From Armatimonadota bacterium (GTDB lineage: Bacteria > Armatimonadota > Fimbriimonadia > Fimbriimonadales > Fimbriimonadaceae), in contig JAFLBD010000002.1 of assembly GCA_017303935.1 (NCBI GenBank), positions 711,154 through 775,153 of the forward strand: 64,000 bases of DNA. Direction: 5' to 3'. The translations under genes and the position numbers were made by a program. A model generated the notes under the pieces. The model worked only from the letters and a program-made list of their open reading frames with translations, did no database searches and had not been told where the DNA came from. Within the stretch, counting starts at the first letter, position 1, and every line of letters begins with the position of its first letter. Of this stretch, positions 1 to 8,322 are shown one piece after another.

Positions 1-519
1 AAGCTGATGTTGATCGTTTCTCGGATTATCGGACGCCCGGTGGATGATTTCTTCGGAGATGTGGCAAGCGTAGTCGGTGCAGATGTCCCCTTCTTTTTGA
101 CCGGTGGGACCGCACTGGGCGAAGGTTATGGAGACCGGTTGACCGCAGAGGATGATATTCCGGAAAAGGCTGTGGTCATCGTCCGGCCGAATGAGGGGAT
201 ATCGACTGGAGCGGCGTATGCGGCTTTGGATCGAACACCACGGCCTTTCTTAGATTTCCCGACCGAGCTTCCGCCGAGGTCACCCTACAACGACTTTGAG
301 CGTGTCGCGCCGTGCGTCTGCGGTGAGATCGCCGAGCGGTTGCAAGCATTAGGTTCTGAATTTGCAATGCTCTCTGGCTCAGGAAGTGCTGTTTTTGGGC
401 TCTTTTCGGACAACGAGTTAGCGCAGAAAGCTGCGTCAAATCTGCAGGAGTTTGGGAAGGTGATCGTCACACGCACCGCAACCCGTGCAGAATCACTACA
501 GGTGGAGCAGATTTCATGA
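1..519 (+). CDS. ispE: 4-diphosphocytidyl-2-C-methyl-D-erythritol kinase, C-terminal part
   Basis: This is the C-terminal part of IspE, the GHMP-family kinase that phosphorylates CDP-methylerythritol in the non-mevalonate isoprenoid pathway in the cytoplasm. The frame is open to the window edge, so the true start lies upstream. About 172 residues are visible. The stretch GADVPFFLTGGTALGEGYGD matches the IspE substrate-loop region. AMLSGSGSAVFGLF near residue 120 is the glycine-rich GHMP motif 3. The stop overlaps the ATG of the next gene (ATGA at 516-519), so the two are probably translationally coupled. Confidence 0.9.
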   Translation, partial: KLMLIVSRIIGRPVDDFFGDVASVVGADVPFFLTGGTALGEGYGDRLTAEDDIPEKAVVIVRPNEGISTGAAYAALDRTPRPFLDFPTELPPRSPYNDFERVAPCVCGEIAERLQALGSEFAMLSGSGSAVFGLFSDNELAQKAASNLQEFGKVIVTRTATRAESLQVEQIS

Positions 520-1235
520 AGGCTATCGTGATGGCGGGGGCAAAACTGCGCGAACCTGATGCCAGCGAGCTCGGGCTGGTTTGGCGGTGCGAAGTGCCGG
601 TCAAAGGGCGCCCGATGGTTGACCATGTTCTCGATGCGCTCAAGCCAAATTTTGAACCAATTGTCATCGGAGGGCCAGAACGGCACGATGTTTGCTGGAT
701 AGAAGGTGGACACACGCTCCTTGAAAATTTTAAGAAAGGGCTGGACGCAACCGATGAGCAACGGTTGATGGTGGTGGGGTCAGATATCCCATTCATCCAG
801 CCAGAAGACCTTCAGCGATTCTACGATCATGCCGATCCGTTAGCAGCGATTAACTATCCGATTGTAGAAACGAGCGAGATCGACCGTGCGTTTCCGGGCA
901 TGAAGCGCACGGTACTTTCTCTGAAAGAAGGCACTTTTACGGGTGGGAACGCCTTCGTCGTCGACCGATTCTTAATGAACCGGATTCTGCCGACGATCGA
1001 AAAGACTTTCGAAGCGCGAAAGAGTCCGATAAAACTCGGTCAGGTGCTGGGGATGAGAACGCTGATGCTGGTTCTCAAAACGCAGTTCTTCAAGGGTTCA
1101 GTATCGATTTCTGAACTCGAAAGCCAGGTTGGCAAGTCGCTTGGAGCGAAGGTGAAAGCGATCACCGGGCAAGCCCCAGCAATTGCAGCAGATATTGACA
1201 CAACTGAGCATTTTGCCTGGGTCCGAACTCTCTAG
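516..1235 (+). CDS. MobA-like NTP transferase
   Basis: A 239-residue protein resembling the nucleotidyltransferase fold of MobA/IspD-type enzymes, which move an NMP group onto a small molecule. The N-terminus MKAIVMAGAK occupies the place of the usual LAGGxGxR loop but has only part of the signature. A PVKGRPMVDHVLDAL segment and VVGSDIPF (residues about 86-93, metal-binding D position) fit the family. It overlaps ispE by four bases, so it may serve the same isoprenoid or nucleotide-sugar context, but the substrate is unknown. The degenerate glycine loop makes catalytic activity less certain. Confidence 0.7.
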   Translation: MKAIVMAGAKLREPDASELGLVWRCEVPVKGRPMVDHVLDALKPNFEPIVIGGPERHDVCWIEGGHTLLENFKKGLDATDEQRLMVVGSDIPFIQPEDLQRFYDHADPLAAINYPIVETSEIDRAFPGMKRTVLSLKEGTFTGGNAFVVDRFLMNRILPTIEKTFEARKSPIKLGQVLGMRTLMLVLKTQFFKGSVSISELESQVGKSLGAKVKAITGQAPAIAADIDTTEHFAWVRTL

Positions 1236-1256
1236 AAATGGCAATAAACAGCCGAC

Positions 1257-1514
1257 ATGTATTCCATGGCTGTTACAACGTCCATGCCCAAGATGATCGA
1301 TCCGAAGCTCACGGAATCGTATCTCATGAATCTAGTCGGAGTAGTTGATGCTTCAGTCTGGTGGCAAGATGGCGACTTAAACGCCTACGTCACCGTGCTC
1401 GACGAGAGTCCGTTCTCGCAGAGCGACTACAAGCGATGCTGTGTACAGGATCTTGGCCTGCACCAAACGCCGCGAAACATCACGATCGAGCAACGCCGCC
1501 TTCGAGTAGCGTAA
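1257..1514 (+). CDS. hypothetical small protein
   Basis: An 85-residue acidic/neutral soluble protein with no recognised domain. An internal ATG at 1269 is an alternative start. It contains a WWQDGDLNAYVTVLDES stretch and a short Cys pair (RCC near residue 61). It is followed at once by a strong hairpin terminator (1546-1577), which supports a real transcription unit ending here. The sequence gives no function. Confidence 0.55.
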   Translation: MYSMAVTTSMPKMIDPKLTESYLMNLVGVVDASVWWQDGDLNAYVTVLDESPFSQSDYKRCCVQDLGLHQTPRNITIEQRRLRVA

Positions 1515-1545
1515 GCCCGATCTAACTTTACTTCAATGTCTGCAG

Positions 1546-1577
1546 AGCCCCACGCCGAGAGGCTGTGGGGCTTTGTT
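1546..1577 (+). terminator. rho-independent terminator
   Basis: A perfect 8-bp stem (AGCCCCAC with GTGGGGCT) closes an 11-base loop and is followed by TTTGTT. It lies between the small hypothetical gene and sufS and probably ends the ispE-side transcript. Confidence 0.75.
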
Positions 1578-1602
1578 CTAACTGATGCCCGAATTTGCAC
1601 TA

Positions 1603-1638
1603 TTGCGTATAGATTTACGTATCTAATAAAATAGAACT
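1603..1638 (+). promoter_or_regulatory. sufS promoter, apparently leaderless, with inverted repeat
   Basis: TAAAAT at 1627-1632 lies exactly six bases before the sufS ATG, so transcription should start at or next to the A of ATG. A weak -35 (TTGCGT, 1603-1608) is 18 bases upstream. An inverted repeat TAGAT-N6-ATCTA (1610-1625) sits between -35 and -10 and could be an operator for the Rrf2 regulator encoded downstream; that link is inference. No Shine-Dalgarno sequence is visible. Confidence 0.5.
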
Positions 1639-2892
1639 ATGGCCACAACCTCCCAGCAAGCGCTGGTGAATCAAATCCGCGCCGAATTCCCGATCCTAGG
1701 GAGATCGGTGAGAGGCAAACGACTGGCCTATCTCGACAACGCTGCGACCACCCAAAAACCCCAGTCGGTGATCGACGCGACCGCAAAATTTTATTCCGAT
1801 CAGAACGCGAATATCCACCGGGCCGTTCATGAGCTTAGCGAGATTTCGACTCAAATCTACGACACAGTTCGGGCCGAGTTTGCTCGTTTCGTATGCGCTC
1901 CAGACGCGGACTCGGTGATTTACACCAAGGGGTGTACTGAGTCGATAAATCTGGTGGCAAGCAGTTGGGCGGAGCCCAACCTTGAACCCGGAGACGTGAT
2001 TCTGGTCTCGCACATGGAGCACCATGCAAACATCGTGCCCTGGCAAGTCGCGGCCGAGCGGAAGGGCGCCACAGTTGTGCCGATTGCGATCACCGATTCG
2101 GGCGAAATTGATCTCGAGGATCTTCAGTCCAAACTTAAGGAACACCGAGTACGACTGGTCGCGGTCAAGCATGTTTGCAACACCTTGGGCACGGTCAATC
2201 CCGTTCGCCAGATCGTTGAAATGGCGCACTCCTCGGGAGCATTGGTGTTGGTGGATGGCGCGCAAGCATTAGCGCATGAAGAGATCGATCTGACTGAGCT
2301 TGATGCTGACTTCTATACTTTCAGTTCGCACAAGGCGTACGGCCCAACCGGGCTAGGATTCCTTTATGGTCGGAAGTCGCTTCTGAAGCAGATGCGGCCC
2401 TACCAAGTCGGCGGGGATAACATCAAAATCGTCAGTTTTGAAAAGACTTCGTTCGCCGATCTGCCCAACAAATTTGAGCCTGGCACTCCAAACATTGCGG
2501 GCATTGCGGGTTTTGCTGCGGCTCTAGAGTTCTTGCAGCGGATCGAAGTTTCGAATTCAAATTCAGCCGCCCGAGTGCACGAACAGAAGCTGCTCGAACT
2601 CGCGACAGCTGGGTTATTAGAGATTCCCGGCGTCCGGATTATCGGGAGTGCGCCGAACAAGGCTCCTGTGATCAGTTTCGTTTGTGAATGGGGCCACCCG
2701 CATGATGTCGGGACGATCCTAGATCAGCACGGAGTGGCAGTGCGCACGGGCCACCACTGTTGTATGCCACTTATGAAGCGTATGGCAGTTCCGGCGACAA
2801 CTCGGGCGAGTTTTGCCGTGTACAACGACGAAGAGGATGTCGAGCAACTCCTCGTAGCGGTCAGGTCGGCAAGGAATCTACTTTGGAATTAA
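1639..2892 (+). CDS. sufS: cysteine desulfurase SufS
   Basis: A 417-residue group II cysteine desulfurase, a PLP enzyme that takes sulfur from cysteine for Fe-S cluster assembly. Evidence includes YLDNAATTQKP near residue 30, the PLP-lysine motif SSHKAYGPTG (Lys near 232), and the active-site loop RTGHHCCMPLM with the catalytic Cys near 373. Length and motif order are typical of SufS. It heads a cluster with sufU, a DUF59 gene, an Rrf2 regulator and an A-type carrier. Its 3' end overlaps the sufU start. The scaffold genes sufBCD are not in this window. Confidence 0.95.
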   Translation: MATTSQQALVNQIRAEFPILGRSVRGKRLAYLDNAATTQKPQSVIDATAKFYSDQNANIHRAVHELSEISTQIYDTVRAEFARFVCAPDADSVIYTKGCTESINLVASSWAEPNLEPGDVILVSHMEHHANIVPWQVAAERKGATVVPIAITDSGEIDLEDLQSKLKEHRVRLVAVKHVCNTLGTVNPVRQIVEMAHSSGALVLVDGAQALAHEEIDLTELDADFYTFSSHKAYGPTGLGFLYGRKSLLKQMRPYQVGGDNIKIVSFEKTSFADLPNKFEPGTPNIAGIAGFAAALEFLQRIEVSNSNSAARVHEQKLLELATAGLLEIPGVRIIGSAPNKAPVISFVCEWGHPHDVGTILDQHGVAVRTGHHCCMPLMKRMAVPATTRASFAVYNDEEDVEQLLVAVRSARNLLWN

Positions 2893-3296
2893 ACGAGCTT
2901 TATCAAGAAGTGTTGTTGGATCACAACAAGCGGCCCAGAAACTATGGGTCACTGCCGGAAGCCACTCACAATGCCGATGCCGTCAATCCGCTCTGCGGGG
3001 ACGAGGTGCACCTGCACCTCGTTGTGGATGGGGACACCGTCAGCGACGTTCGGTTCGAAGGGAGCGGCTGCGCGATCAGCGTGGCAAGCGCGAGCATGCT
3101 CACCGAAGCCATCAAGGGAATGAAGGTGGAAGAGGTGCGCGATTTGGCGAAGCGATTCCGCGACGTTCTGGTCGAAAAGAAGCAGGATGATCTCGGAGAT
3201 TTGGAAGTTTTTACGGGAGTGCAGAATTTCCCGATGCGAGTGAAATGCGCCACGATGGCCTGGCACACGGCCGTCGAAGCGCTTGAAGGAGTTTGA
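2883..3296 (+). CDS. sufU: Fe-S assembly protein SufU
   Basis: A 137-residue SufU/IscU-like protein that accepts sulfur from SufS. The three ligand cysteines appear in NPLCGDEV, GSGCAIS and RVKCATM, with an Asp beside the first, as in zinc-containing SufU. A TTG start at 2883 was chosen because AAGGA (2871-2875) lies seven bases upstream and the protein then begins at the conserved ELNELYQEVLLDHNKRPRN. Reading from the further ATG at 2760 would duplicate sufS sequence out of frame. It overlaps sufS by ten bases, so the two are translationally coupled. Confidence 0.92.
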   Translation: MELNELYQEVLLDHNKRPRNYGSLPEATHNADAVNPLCGDEVHLHLVVDGDTVSDVRFEGSGCAISVASASMLTEAIKGMKVEEVRDLAKRFRDVLVEKKQDDLGDLEVFTGVQNFPMRVKCATMAWHTAVEALEGV

Positions 3297-3298
3297 CC

Positions 3299-3661
3299 AT
3301 GCCAGAACCTATTGACACCACAACAATCCAGGAGAGAACCCTGAATACCATCCAGAAGAGCTTGCTGGAAAACGATGTGGTGGAAGCCCTTCGCGAAATC
3401 TATGACCCAGAACTTCCGGTCAACATCTACGACCTTGGCTTGATTTACGACATCGACGTTGCGGACAACGCTGACGTGTTGGTCACCATGACTCTGACCT
3501 CACCCGCCTGTCCTGTCGCAGAGTCATTGCCCGGGGAAGTGCAGGACGCGGTCAATCAAGTTGCGGGAGTCAGGGACGGCCGAGTGAATTTGGTTTGGGA
3601 CCCCCCATATAGCCTCGATCGGATGCCTGAGCACATTCAACTTGAATTAGGCTTGATGTAA
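3299..3661 (+). CDS. DUF59/MIP18 Fe-S assembly protein (SufT-like)
   Basis: A 120-residue protein of the DUF59 (MIP18/SufT) family, which helps mature Fe-S proteins. The core LREIYDPELPVNIYDLGLIY and the TSPACPVAESLP segment with its conserved Cys are present. The ATG at 3299 is preferred over the TTG at 3293 because AAGGAG (3286-3291) is seven bases upstream of it. It follows sufU directly, which fits a role in the same pathway. Confidence 0.9.
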   Translation: MPEPIDTTTIQERTLNTIQKSLLENDVVEALREIYDPELPVNIYDLGLIYDIDVADNADVLVTMTLTSPACPVAESLPGEVQDAVNQVAGVRDGRVNLVWDPPYSLDRMPEHIQLELGLM

Positions 3662-3692
3662 AATCAATCATATATAGTAAAGTAAAGAAAAC

Positions 3693-4160
3693 ATGAAGGT
3701 TTCTGCGCAAAAAGAATATGGGCTAAGGTGCCTGCTGGCAATTGCCAACAAGGGCGCTGGTGCGACTATGACCATTCCGGAACTGAGTGAGGCTGAAGGA
3801 ATGAGCCAGCCCTATGTGGGGAAGCTGATGTCGATCTTGAGAAAGGGAGGCTATGTGACCAGTACTCGCGGGCAGATTGGTGGATATTGCTTGGCGAGCC
3901 CAGCGAGCGAAATCAAGCTATCGGCGGTTTTGGCTGAACTTGGAGGACGACTCTTCTCGGAAGACTTTTGTGATCGGCATCCTGGGATTCAAGAGCAGTG
4001 CGCGCACCTTCACGACTGCGCGTTGAACGGACTTTGGGCAAAGGTGCAAGCCGTGGTTGACGAGGTTCTTTCCCAAGCGACGCTACAAGATTTGGTAGAC
4101 CGCAAGTTCGACGTCTTCTCCAATGTCGATCGAGAAAGCACCATACCTGTAATGCAGTGA
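3693..4160 (+). CDS. Rrf2-family transcriptional regulator
   Basis: A 155-residue winged-helix regulator of the Rrf2/IscR family. The N-terminus MKVSAQKEYGLRCLLAIA and the wing YVTSTRGQIGGYCLA are typical. Three cysteines follow near residues 93-109 (FCD..QCAHLHDC), spaced C-X9-C-X5-C. IscR has C-X5-C-X5-C, so an Fe-S cluster is likely but with altered geometry. Its place inside the suf block suggests it senses Fe-S status and controls this cluster. It overlaps the next gene by four bases (GTGA). Confidence 0.88.
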   Translation: MKVSAQKEYGLRCLLAIANKGAGATMTIPELSEAEGMSQPYVGKLMSILRKGGYVTSTRGQIGGYCLASPASEIKLSAVLAELGGRLFSEDFCDRHPGIQEQCAHLHDCALNGLWAKVQAVVDEVLSQATLQDLVDRKFDVFSNVDRESTIPVMQ

Positions 4161-4498
4161 GCGAATTTCCTATTCAAATCGAACCTAGCGCGTTGGATTA
4201 CCTAGCAAAAATGCTGGCACGCAAAGGCCAGCCGGGCGATTTCATTCGAGTCGGAGTCAATGGTGGCGGATGCTCCGGGTTTGAATATCTCATCAAGATC
4301 GAGTCGGTCCAGCGAGAAAGTGATCTCGAACTGATGATCGGTGAAGTGAAGTTCGTGTGTGACCCAAAGAGCGCAAAGTTTCTTTCTGGAGCATTGCTCA
4401 AATCCTCTGGGAACTTGATCGGTGGTGGCTTGACTTTTGAAAATCCGAATGCCGAAAGAAGCTGTGGCTGCGGCACTAGCTTCACCCCGAAGTCCTGA
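4157..4498 (+). CDS. A-type Fe-S carrier (SufA/ErpA-like)
   Basis: A 113-residue HesB/IscA-family carrier that delivers Fe-S clusters to apoproteins. The three ligand cysteines are visible as GGCSGFEY (near residue 39) and a C-terminal SCGCG. The GTG start at 4157 overlaps the stop of the Rrf2 gene, and its own stop overlaps the ATG of the next gene. Whether it is SufA, ErpA or IscA cannot be settled from the sequence. Confidence 0.9.
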   Translation: MSEFPIQIEPSALDYLAKMLARKGQPGDFIRVGVNGGGCSGFEYLIKIESVQRESDLELMIGEVKFVCDPKSAKFLSGALLKSSGNLIGGGLTFENPNAERSCGCGTSFTPKS

Positions 4499-4995
4499 TG
4501 CCGCTACTTTCAGTTGGTTACGGCAAAGACAATTTTGATGCGCTCATCGAGCGTTTGGCACCGTTCAGAATCAGCCATCTCGCCGACGTGCGAACCAATC
4601 CTTATTCACGGTATCAAACCGATTTCAGAGGTAAGGAGTTCGAAGACGCGGTCAACAAATCCGGCATCAAGTACGTGTTCTTGGGTGACCGGCTTGGAGG
4701 CAAACCGAGCGATCCAGAAGTGATGACCGATGGTGAAATCGACTGGCAGAAAGTACGCCACTCGGTTTGGTATGTCGAGGCTTTGGACAAGCTTGTGGAA
4801 GCGGCAGAAAACGATAAAAATCGAATCTGCCTGATGTGTGGATGCGGAATGCCAGGGGAGTGCCACCGTGGAACAAAGCTGTGCGAATACCTTCTGGAGC
4901 GCGGCCTCGATACCCTGCACATCCTGCCAAACGGGGAAACGATTCTCCAAAGCGAATTGCGCTTACAGTGGCTCTCGCAACCGGCTTTGTTCTAA
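4498..4995 (+). CDS. DUF488 family protein
   Basis: A 165-residue DUF488-family protein. It shows the family's N-terminal LLSVGYGKDNFDALI, ADVRTNPYSRY, and the Cys-rich segment CLMCGCGMPGECHRG near residue 118. The biochemical role is unknown. It is translationally coupled to the Fe-S carrier upstream, so a link to metal or sulfur chemistry is possible but unproven. Its last four bases overlap the end of uvrC, which runs the other way. Confidence 0.85.
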   Translation: MPLLSVGYGKDNFDALIERLAPFRISHLADVRTNPYSRYQTDFRGKEFEDAVNKSGIKYVFLGDRLGGKPSDPEVMTDGEIDWQKVRHSVWYVEALDKLVEAAENDKNRICLMCGCGMPGECHRGTKLCEYLLERGLDTLHILPNGETILQSELRLQWLSQPALF

Positions 4996-6917
4996 GGCTC
5001 GTTCAGAAAATCGTGGATCTTCTTTGCGAGCACTAAGGTGATCGTGGGCACGGCGGCGATCTCTTCGACAGTCGCGCGCCGGATCGCTTCTGATGACCCA
5101 AAGGTTCGCAAAAGCAATCGCCTCCTTCTCGGTCCGATCCCTGGAATCTCGTCCAGCACGCTCCCATGAGCACGCTTTTCTCTCAACTTGCGATGGAACG
5201 AAAGCGCGAAACGGTGGGCCTCATCTCTCAGCTTTCGTAACATCAGCAGCCCGGGCGACATCATCGGCAGTTCAAGGTCGTTGTATGCGTAGCCTGCCTC
5301 TTGCCCTTCGTCATAGACATAACTGCCGCGACGGAGCTTTTCTTGTGGCGAGAGTTCGACATCCTTGACTTTGGTTGGCACCACGATGAGCTCTTGCTTT
5401 TTCGCGAGCCCAACCATCGGAACGCTGAGGTTAAGCTGATCTCGCGCCTTGAGAGCCGCCGCCAGCTGACCTCGGCCCCCGTCAATCATGATGAGTTCGG
5501 GGAGCTTGCTGAACTTGGGATCGCCATCCAGATAGGCGCGCAAACGCCTGGTGATCACTTCGTGCATCATCGCGAAGTCGTTGGGGCTTTCGGGGTGAAA
5601 ACGCACTTTGAACCGCCGATATTCGCTTGGCATTGCTTGACCATTTTCGACCACCACCATCGACCCCACCGGCGCAGTGCCTTGAATGTTGGAGATGTCG
5701 TAACCTTCGATCCGCATTGGCAGCTCTGGCAGGCCGATCGATTCGTATAACTGCTGCATCGCTTCTTCGGCCCAAGCTTCTTTGGCGTCGATTTCCCGCT
5801 TGAATGCTTCAAGTGCTTGTTCGGCGTTTTGGGCGGCGAGATCGACCAAACGAGCCTTCTCACCCGTGCGTGGCACGTCGATGCTCACTGCCGCGCCACG
5901 CTTTTGCCGGAGCCATTGCTGCACGATGTTGCGCTCTTCGATTTCCACTGGCAAAAGGATTTCCCGCGGTACTTCGGCGGCGTCGGAATAATATTGTTTA
6001 ACGAACTCTTGCACGGCCTCGACCGGGTTAGCCTCGGCTGCGCCATCCAGCATGAACTGACGTTGCCCGACGAGCTTTCCGTGCCGGATGTAGAGCATTT
6101 GTACCGCGGCACCACGATCATCTTTGACCACCGCCACGACATCCCGATCTTCTTCGTCGGTGCTGAGGACACGCTGACGTTCTTGGATTCGACTAAGCGC
6201 GGTGATCTGGTCCCGTAGTTGGGCCGCCCGCTCAAAATCCAGTTCTTCGGCCGCCGCAGACATTTCTTCCTGCAGGTTGTCCAGAATTCCTTCGTCTTTG
6301 CCTTGGAGGAAATCCTGCACCTTGCCGACGACCACGGCATACTCTGCTGGGTCCGCCATTCCGGCGCACGGTGCGAGGCATTGCCCCATGTGATAGTAGA
6401 GGCAAGGCCGCTGTTCAGCTCGCCCGCTCCAAGATTTCCCGCAGGGAATCAGTGGGAACGATTTGTGAAGCAGCTTGATCGTGTCTCGAACAGCGTACGA
6501 TGAAGTGTACGGGCCGAAGTACTTTCCTCCACCCTTTTTGACTTGGCGGGTGAAGATCACCCTCGGGAATTTCTCTTTGGTGAGGAGGATGTAAGGGTAG
6601 CTCTTGTCATCACGAAGCCGAACGTTATATGGCGGGCGATGCTGTTTGATGAGATTGCACTCGAGAACGAGCGCCTCAACTTCGGACTCAACAACAATCC
6701 ACTCGATGTCCGCGATCTTGAAGACCAACCGCTCGATACGAGAACTATGCCGAGTGGACTTTTGAAAATACGACCGGACCCGAGATTTGAGTGAGATCGC
6801 CTTTCCGACGTACAAAACCGATCCTTCGGCGTCACGATAGATGTAACACCCAGGTTGGGCTGGAAGCAGTTTCAGCCGCTCGTCAATGTGGGCTTTGTTC
6901 TTGTTGGAGGCGGGCAT
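4992..6917 (-). CDS. uvrC: excinuclease ABC subunit C
   Basis: A 641-residue UvrC, the dual-incision nuclease of nucleotide excision repair. Domains in order: GIY-YIG nuclease (PGCYIYRDAEGSVLYVGKA, residues about 18-36), a Cys-containing linker (PCLYYHMGQCLAPC), a UVR motif (about 215-250), the RNase H-like second nuclease (GYDISNIQGTAPVGSMVVV, about 405) and tandem helix-hairpin-helix at the C-terminus (LDEIPGIGPRRRRLLL). The length is normal. It converges with the DUF488 gene and seems monocistronic or paired with the small upstream gene. Confidence 0.96.
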   Translation of the reverse strand: MPASNKNKAHIDERLKLLPAQPGCYIYRDAEGSVLYVGKAISLKSRVRSYFQKSTRHSSRIERLVFKIADIEWIVVESEVEALVLECNLIKQHRPPYNVRLRDDKSYPYILLTKEKFPRVIFTRQVKKGGGKYFGPYTSSYAVRDTIKLLHKSFPLIPCGKSWSGRAEQRPCLYYHMGQCLAPCAGMADPAEYAVVVGKVQDFLQGKDEGILDNLQEEMSAAAEELDFERAAQLRDQITALSRIQERQRVLSTDEEDRDVVAVVKDDRGAAVQMLYIRHGKLVGQRQFMLDGAAEANPVEAVQEFVKQYYSDAAEVPREILLPVEIEERNIVQQWLRQKRGAAVSIDVPRTGEKARLVDLAAQNAEQALEAFKREIDAKEAWAEEAMQQLYESIGLPELPMRIEGYDISNIQGTAPVGSMVVVENGQAMPSEYRRFKVRFHPESPNDFAMMHEVITRRLRAYLDGDPKFSKLPELIMIDGGRGQLAAALKARDQLNLSVPMVGLAKKQELIVVPTKVKDVELSPQEKLRRGSYVYDEGQEAGYAYNDLELPMMSPGLLMLRKLRDEAHRFALSFHRKLREKRAHGSVLDEIPGIGPRRRRLLLRTFGSSEAIRRATVEEIAAVPTITLVLAKKIHDFLNEP

Positions 6918-6953
6918 CGGCGGCGATCTATTCTACGCAGAAATTCTGCGCGA

Positions 6954-7319
6954 TCACACCCAGCCGCTGGCTTGCCGGAAGAATCGGTCGGTGATCGGAC
7001 GCCGAACCATGGCGAATAGGAAGTTGGGATAACCGACCATGGAGTCCAATTCGTAATCTGCAGGCGGCGCAAACACAACGAGCGGAGTCCCGCATGACTT
7101 TTCATGAGACATTTTTGCCTCCGCGAAATCTTCGTAACCTTTGATCTTTCCAGGTTCGGTGAGGGTGGCGATGAGATCGACGAACATCAAATCCGCATCG
7201 GATGCATCCTCTAGCGCCGGCCCCCAATGGTCATGGACTTTCAGTTGATAGTGCGTCCCGTAAGCCTTCTCAGCAGCCAAAATGATCTCCTTCTCTTTCG
7301 TGACCAGAACAAATTTCAT
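6954..7319 (-). CDS. hypothetical protein
   Basis: A 121-residue soluble protein beginning MKFVLVTKEKEIILAAEKAY. The opening beta-strand, an acidic DADLMFVDLIATL segment near residue 45 and a later PLVVFAPP strand resemble an alternating alpha/beta response-regulator-like fold. The conserved phosphorylation layout is not clear, so no function is assigned. It lies 36 bases upstream of uvrC on the same strand. Confidence 0.7.
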   Translation of the reverse strand: MKFVLVTKEKEIILAAEKAYGTHYQLKVHDHWGPALEDASDADLMFVDLIATLTEPGKIKGYEDFAEAKMSHEKSCGTPLVVFAPPADYELDSMVGYPNFLFAMVRRPITDRFFRQASGWV

Positions 7320-7404
7320 GATAAAACCAATATGATGGTGCTTGCACCTGAGGTACAGACGTTCATGATTAACAAAAAATTGTCAGGAACCATTCCTGGA
7401 TTAG

Positions 7405-7446
7405 TTGCGTTGTAAACTACAGCGATAGCGAATCTATACTTAGGAG
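7405..7446 (+). promoter_or_regulatory. promoter and ribosome binding site of the sigma factor gene
   Basis: A TATACT -10 (7435-7440) lies about 19 bases after TTGTAA (7410-7415). It is followed directly by AGGAG (7442-7446), six bases before the ATG at 7453. Unlike many neighbours, this gene has a Shine-Dalgarno sequence. Confidence 0.55.
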
Positions 7447-7452
7447 TCAACA

Positions 7453-8052
7453 ATGGAGATGGTTACAGAAATTTCAGAAGATCGGCTACCCCTTTTAGCG
7501 CCATCCGATGAGTTCGAACGTCGAATGAAAGAAACTCGTCGCCGAGCCTACTCAATGGCACTCCAATTGACTCGAAATCCGAACGATGCCGAAGATTTGG
7601 TACAAGAAACCTACGTCAAGGCATGGCGCCGATACGACACTTATGTCGATGGCCGACCGTTTTTGAACTGGCTGTTGCGCATCATGCAGCGCGCCTACCT
7701 TGATAATCGTCGGCGCGATAACCCGATCCGGAAGGCAGAGAGCTTAAATCAGGCGTTTGTTGCTCCAGACGGTTCGCCGCAAGAAGTCAATATTCCTGAC
7801 GGCAAGATTGACCTGCAGAAGGATCTGGAATCGCTGGATTTCGCGGGCGAAGTTCACGATGCCCTGACCGAGCTCCCCGAGATTTATCGAGACGCGATTT
7901 ACCTTTGCGATATCGAGCAGTTGAGCTATCACGAGATTGCCGAGGCGCAGAGCACGACGATTGGCACTGTTCGAAGCCGAATTCACCGTGGTCGCCGGTT
8001 GCTCAAAGAAGTCATTCTTCGACGAGGCCGGTTAAATCACCTGGAATTCTAA
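7453..8052 (+). CDS. ECF-type RNA polymerase sigma factor
   Basis: A 199-residue sigma-70 family factor of the extracytoplasmic-function type. Region 2 is seen in ALQLTRNPNDAEDLVQETYV (residues about 38-57) with FLNWLLRIMQRAYLDNRRR. Region 4 is ALTELPEIYRDAIYLCDIEQ followed by the helix-turn-helix YHEIAEAQSTTIGTVRSRIHRGR. The linker of about 50 residues is somewhat long. No anti-sigma gene is adjacent; the next genes encode a small motility-family-like protein and a membrane protein. Confidence 0.93.
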   Translation: MEMVTEISEDRLPLLAPSDEFERRMKETRRRAYSMALQLTRNPNDAEDLVQETYVKAWRRYDTYVDGRPFLNWLLRIMQRAYLDNRRRDNPIRKAESLNQAFVAPDGSPQEVNIPDGKIDLQKDLESLDFAGEVHDALTELPEIYRDAIYLCDIEQLSYHEIAEAQSTTIGTVRSRIHRGRRLLKEVILRRGRLNHLEF

Positions 8053-8089
8053 AGTTCTCCCCCGCCCTGCCCGACAATCTCAATTGGGC

Positions 8090-8281
8090 ATGAACGTATC
8101 GAATAGCCAGAATATCGCCGCGACGCTTAAGGCGTTGGATGTGGACGCCGCTAAGGAAGCGACGACCACGCGATTGCAGGTCTCCATGCTCAAGAAAATG
8201 CTCGAAACCCAGAAAGAGCAAGCTGCCCAGTTGACCCAACTTGTTGAAGGCAAGGGGCAAATCATTGACATTCGGGCCTAA
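8090..8281 (+). CDS. YjfB-like small helical protein
   Basis: A 63-residue mostly helical protein (65 if the TTG at 8084 is used). The pattern LQVSMLKKMLETQKEQAAQL followed by a short basic tail resembles the YjfB 'putative motility protein' family. The function of that family is not established, and no flagellar genes lie nearby. It follows the ECF sigma gene by about 40 bases. No clear Shine-Dalgarno sequence is present. Confidence 0.65.
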   Translation: MNVSNSQNIAATLKALDVDAAKEATTTRLQVSMLKKMLETQKEQAAQLTQLVEGKGQIIDIRA

Positions 8282-8322
8282 AATCGTCGAATTTTGAAGC
8301 TATTCGGGTACAATCCCGGGTC

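Noticed and set aside
2760..2882. N-terminal extension of SufU
   Set aside because: It would overlap sufS deeply and has no family similarity; the TTG at 2883 with a well-placed Shine-Dalgarno fits.
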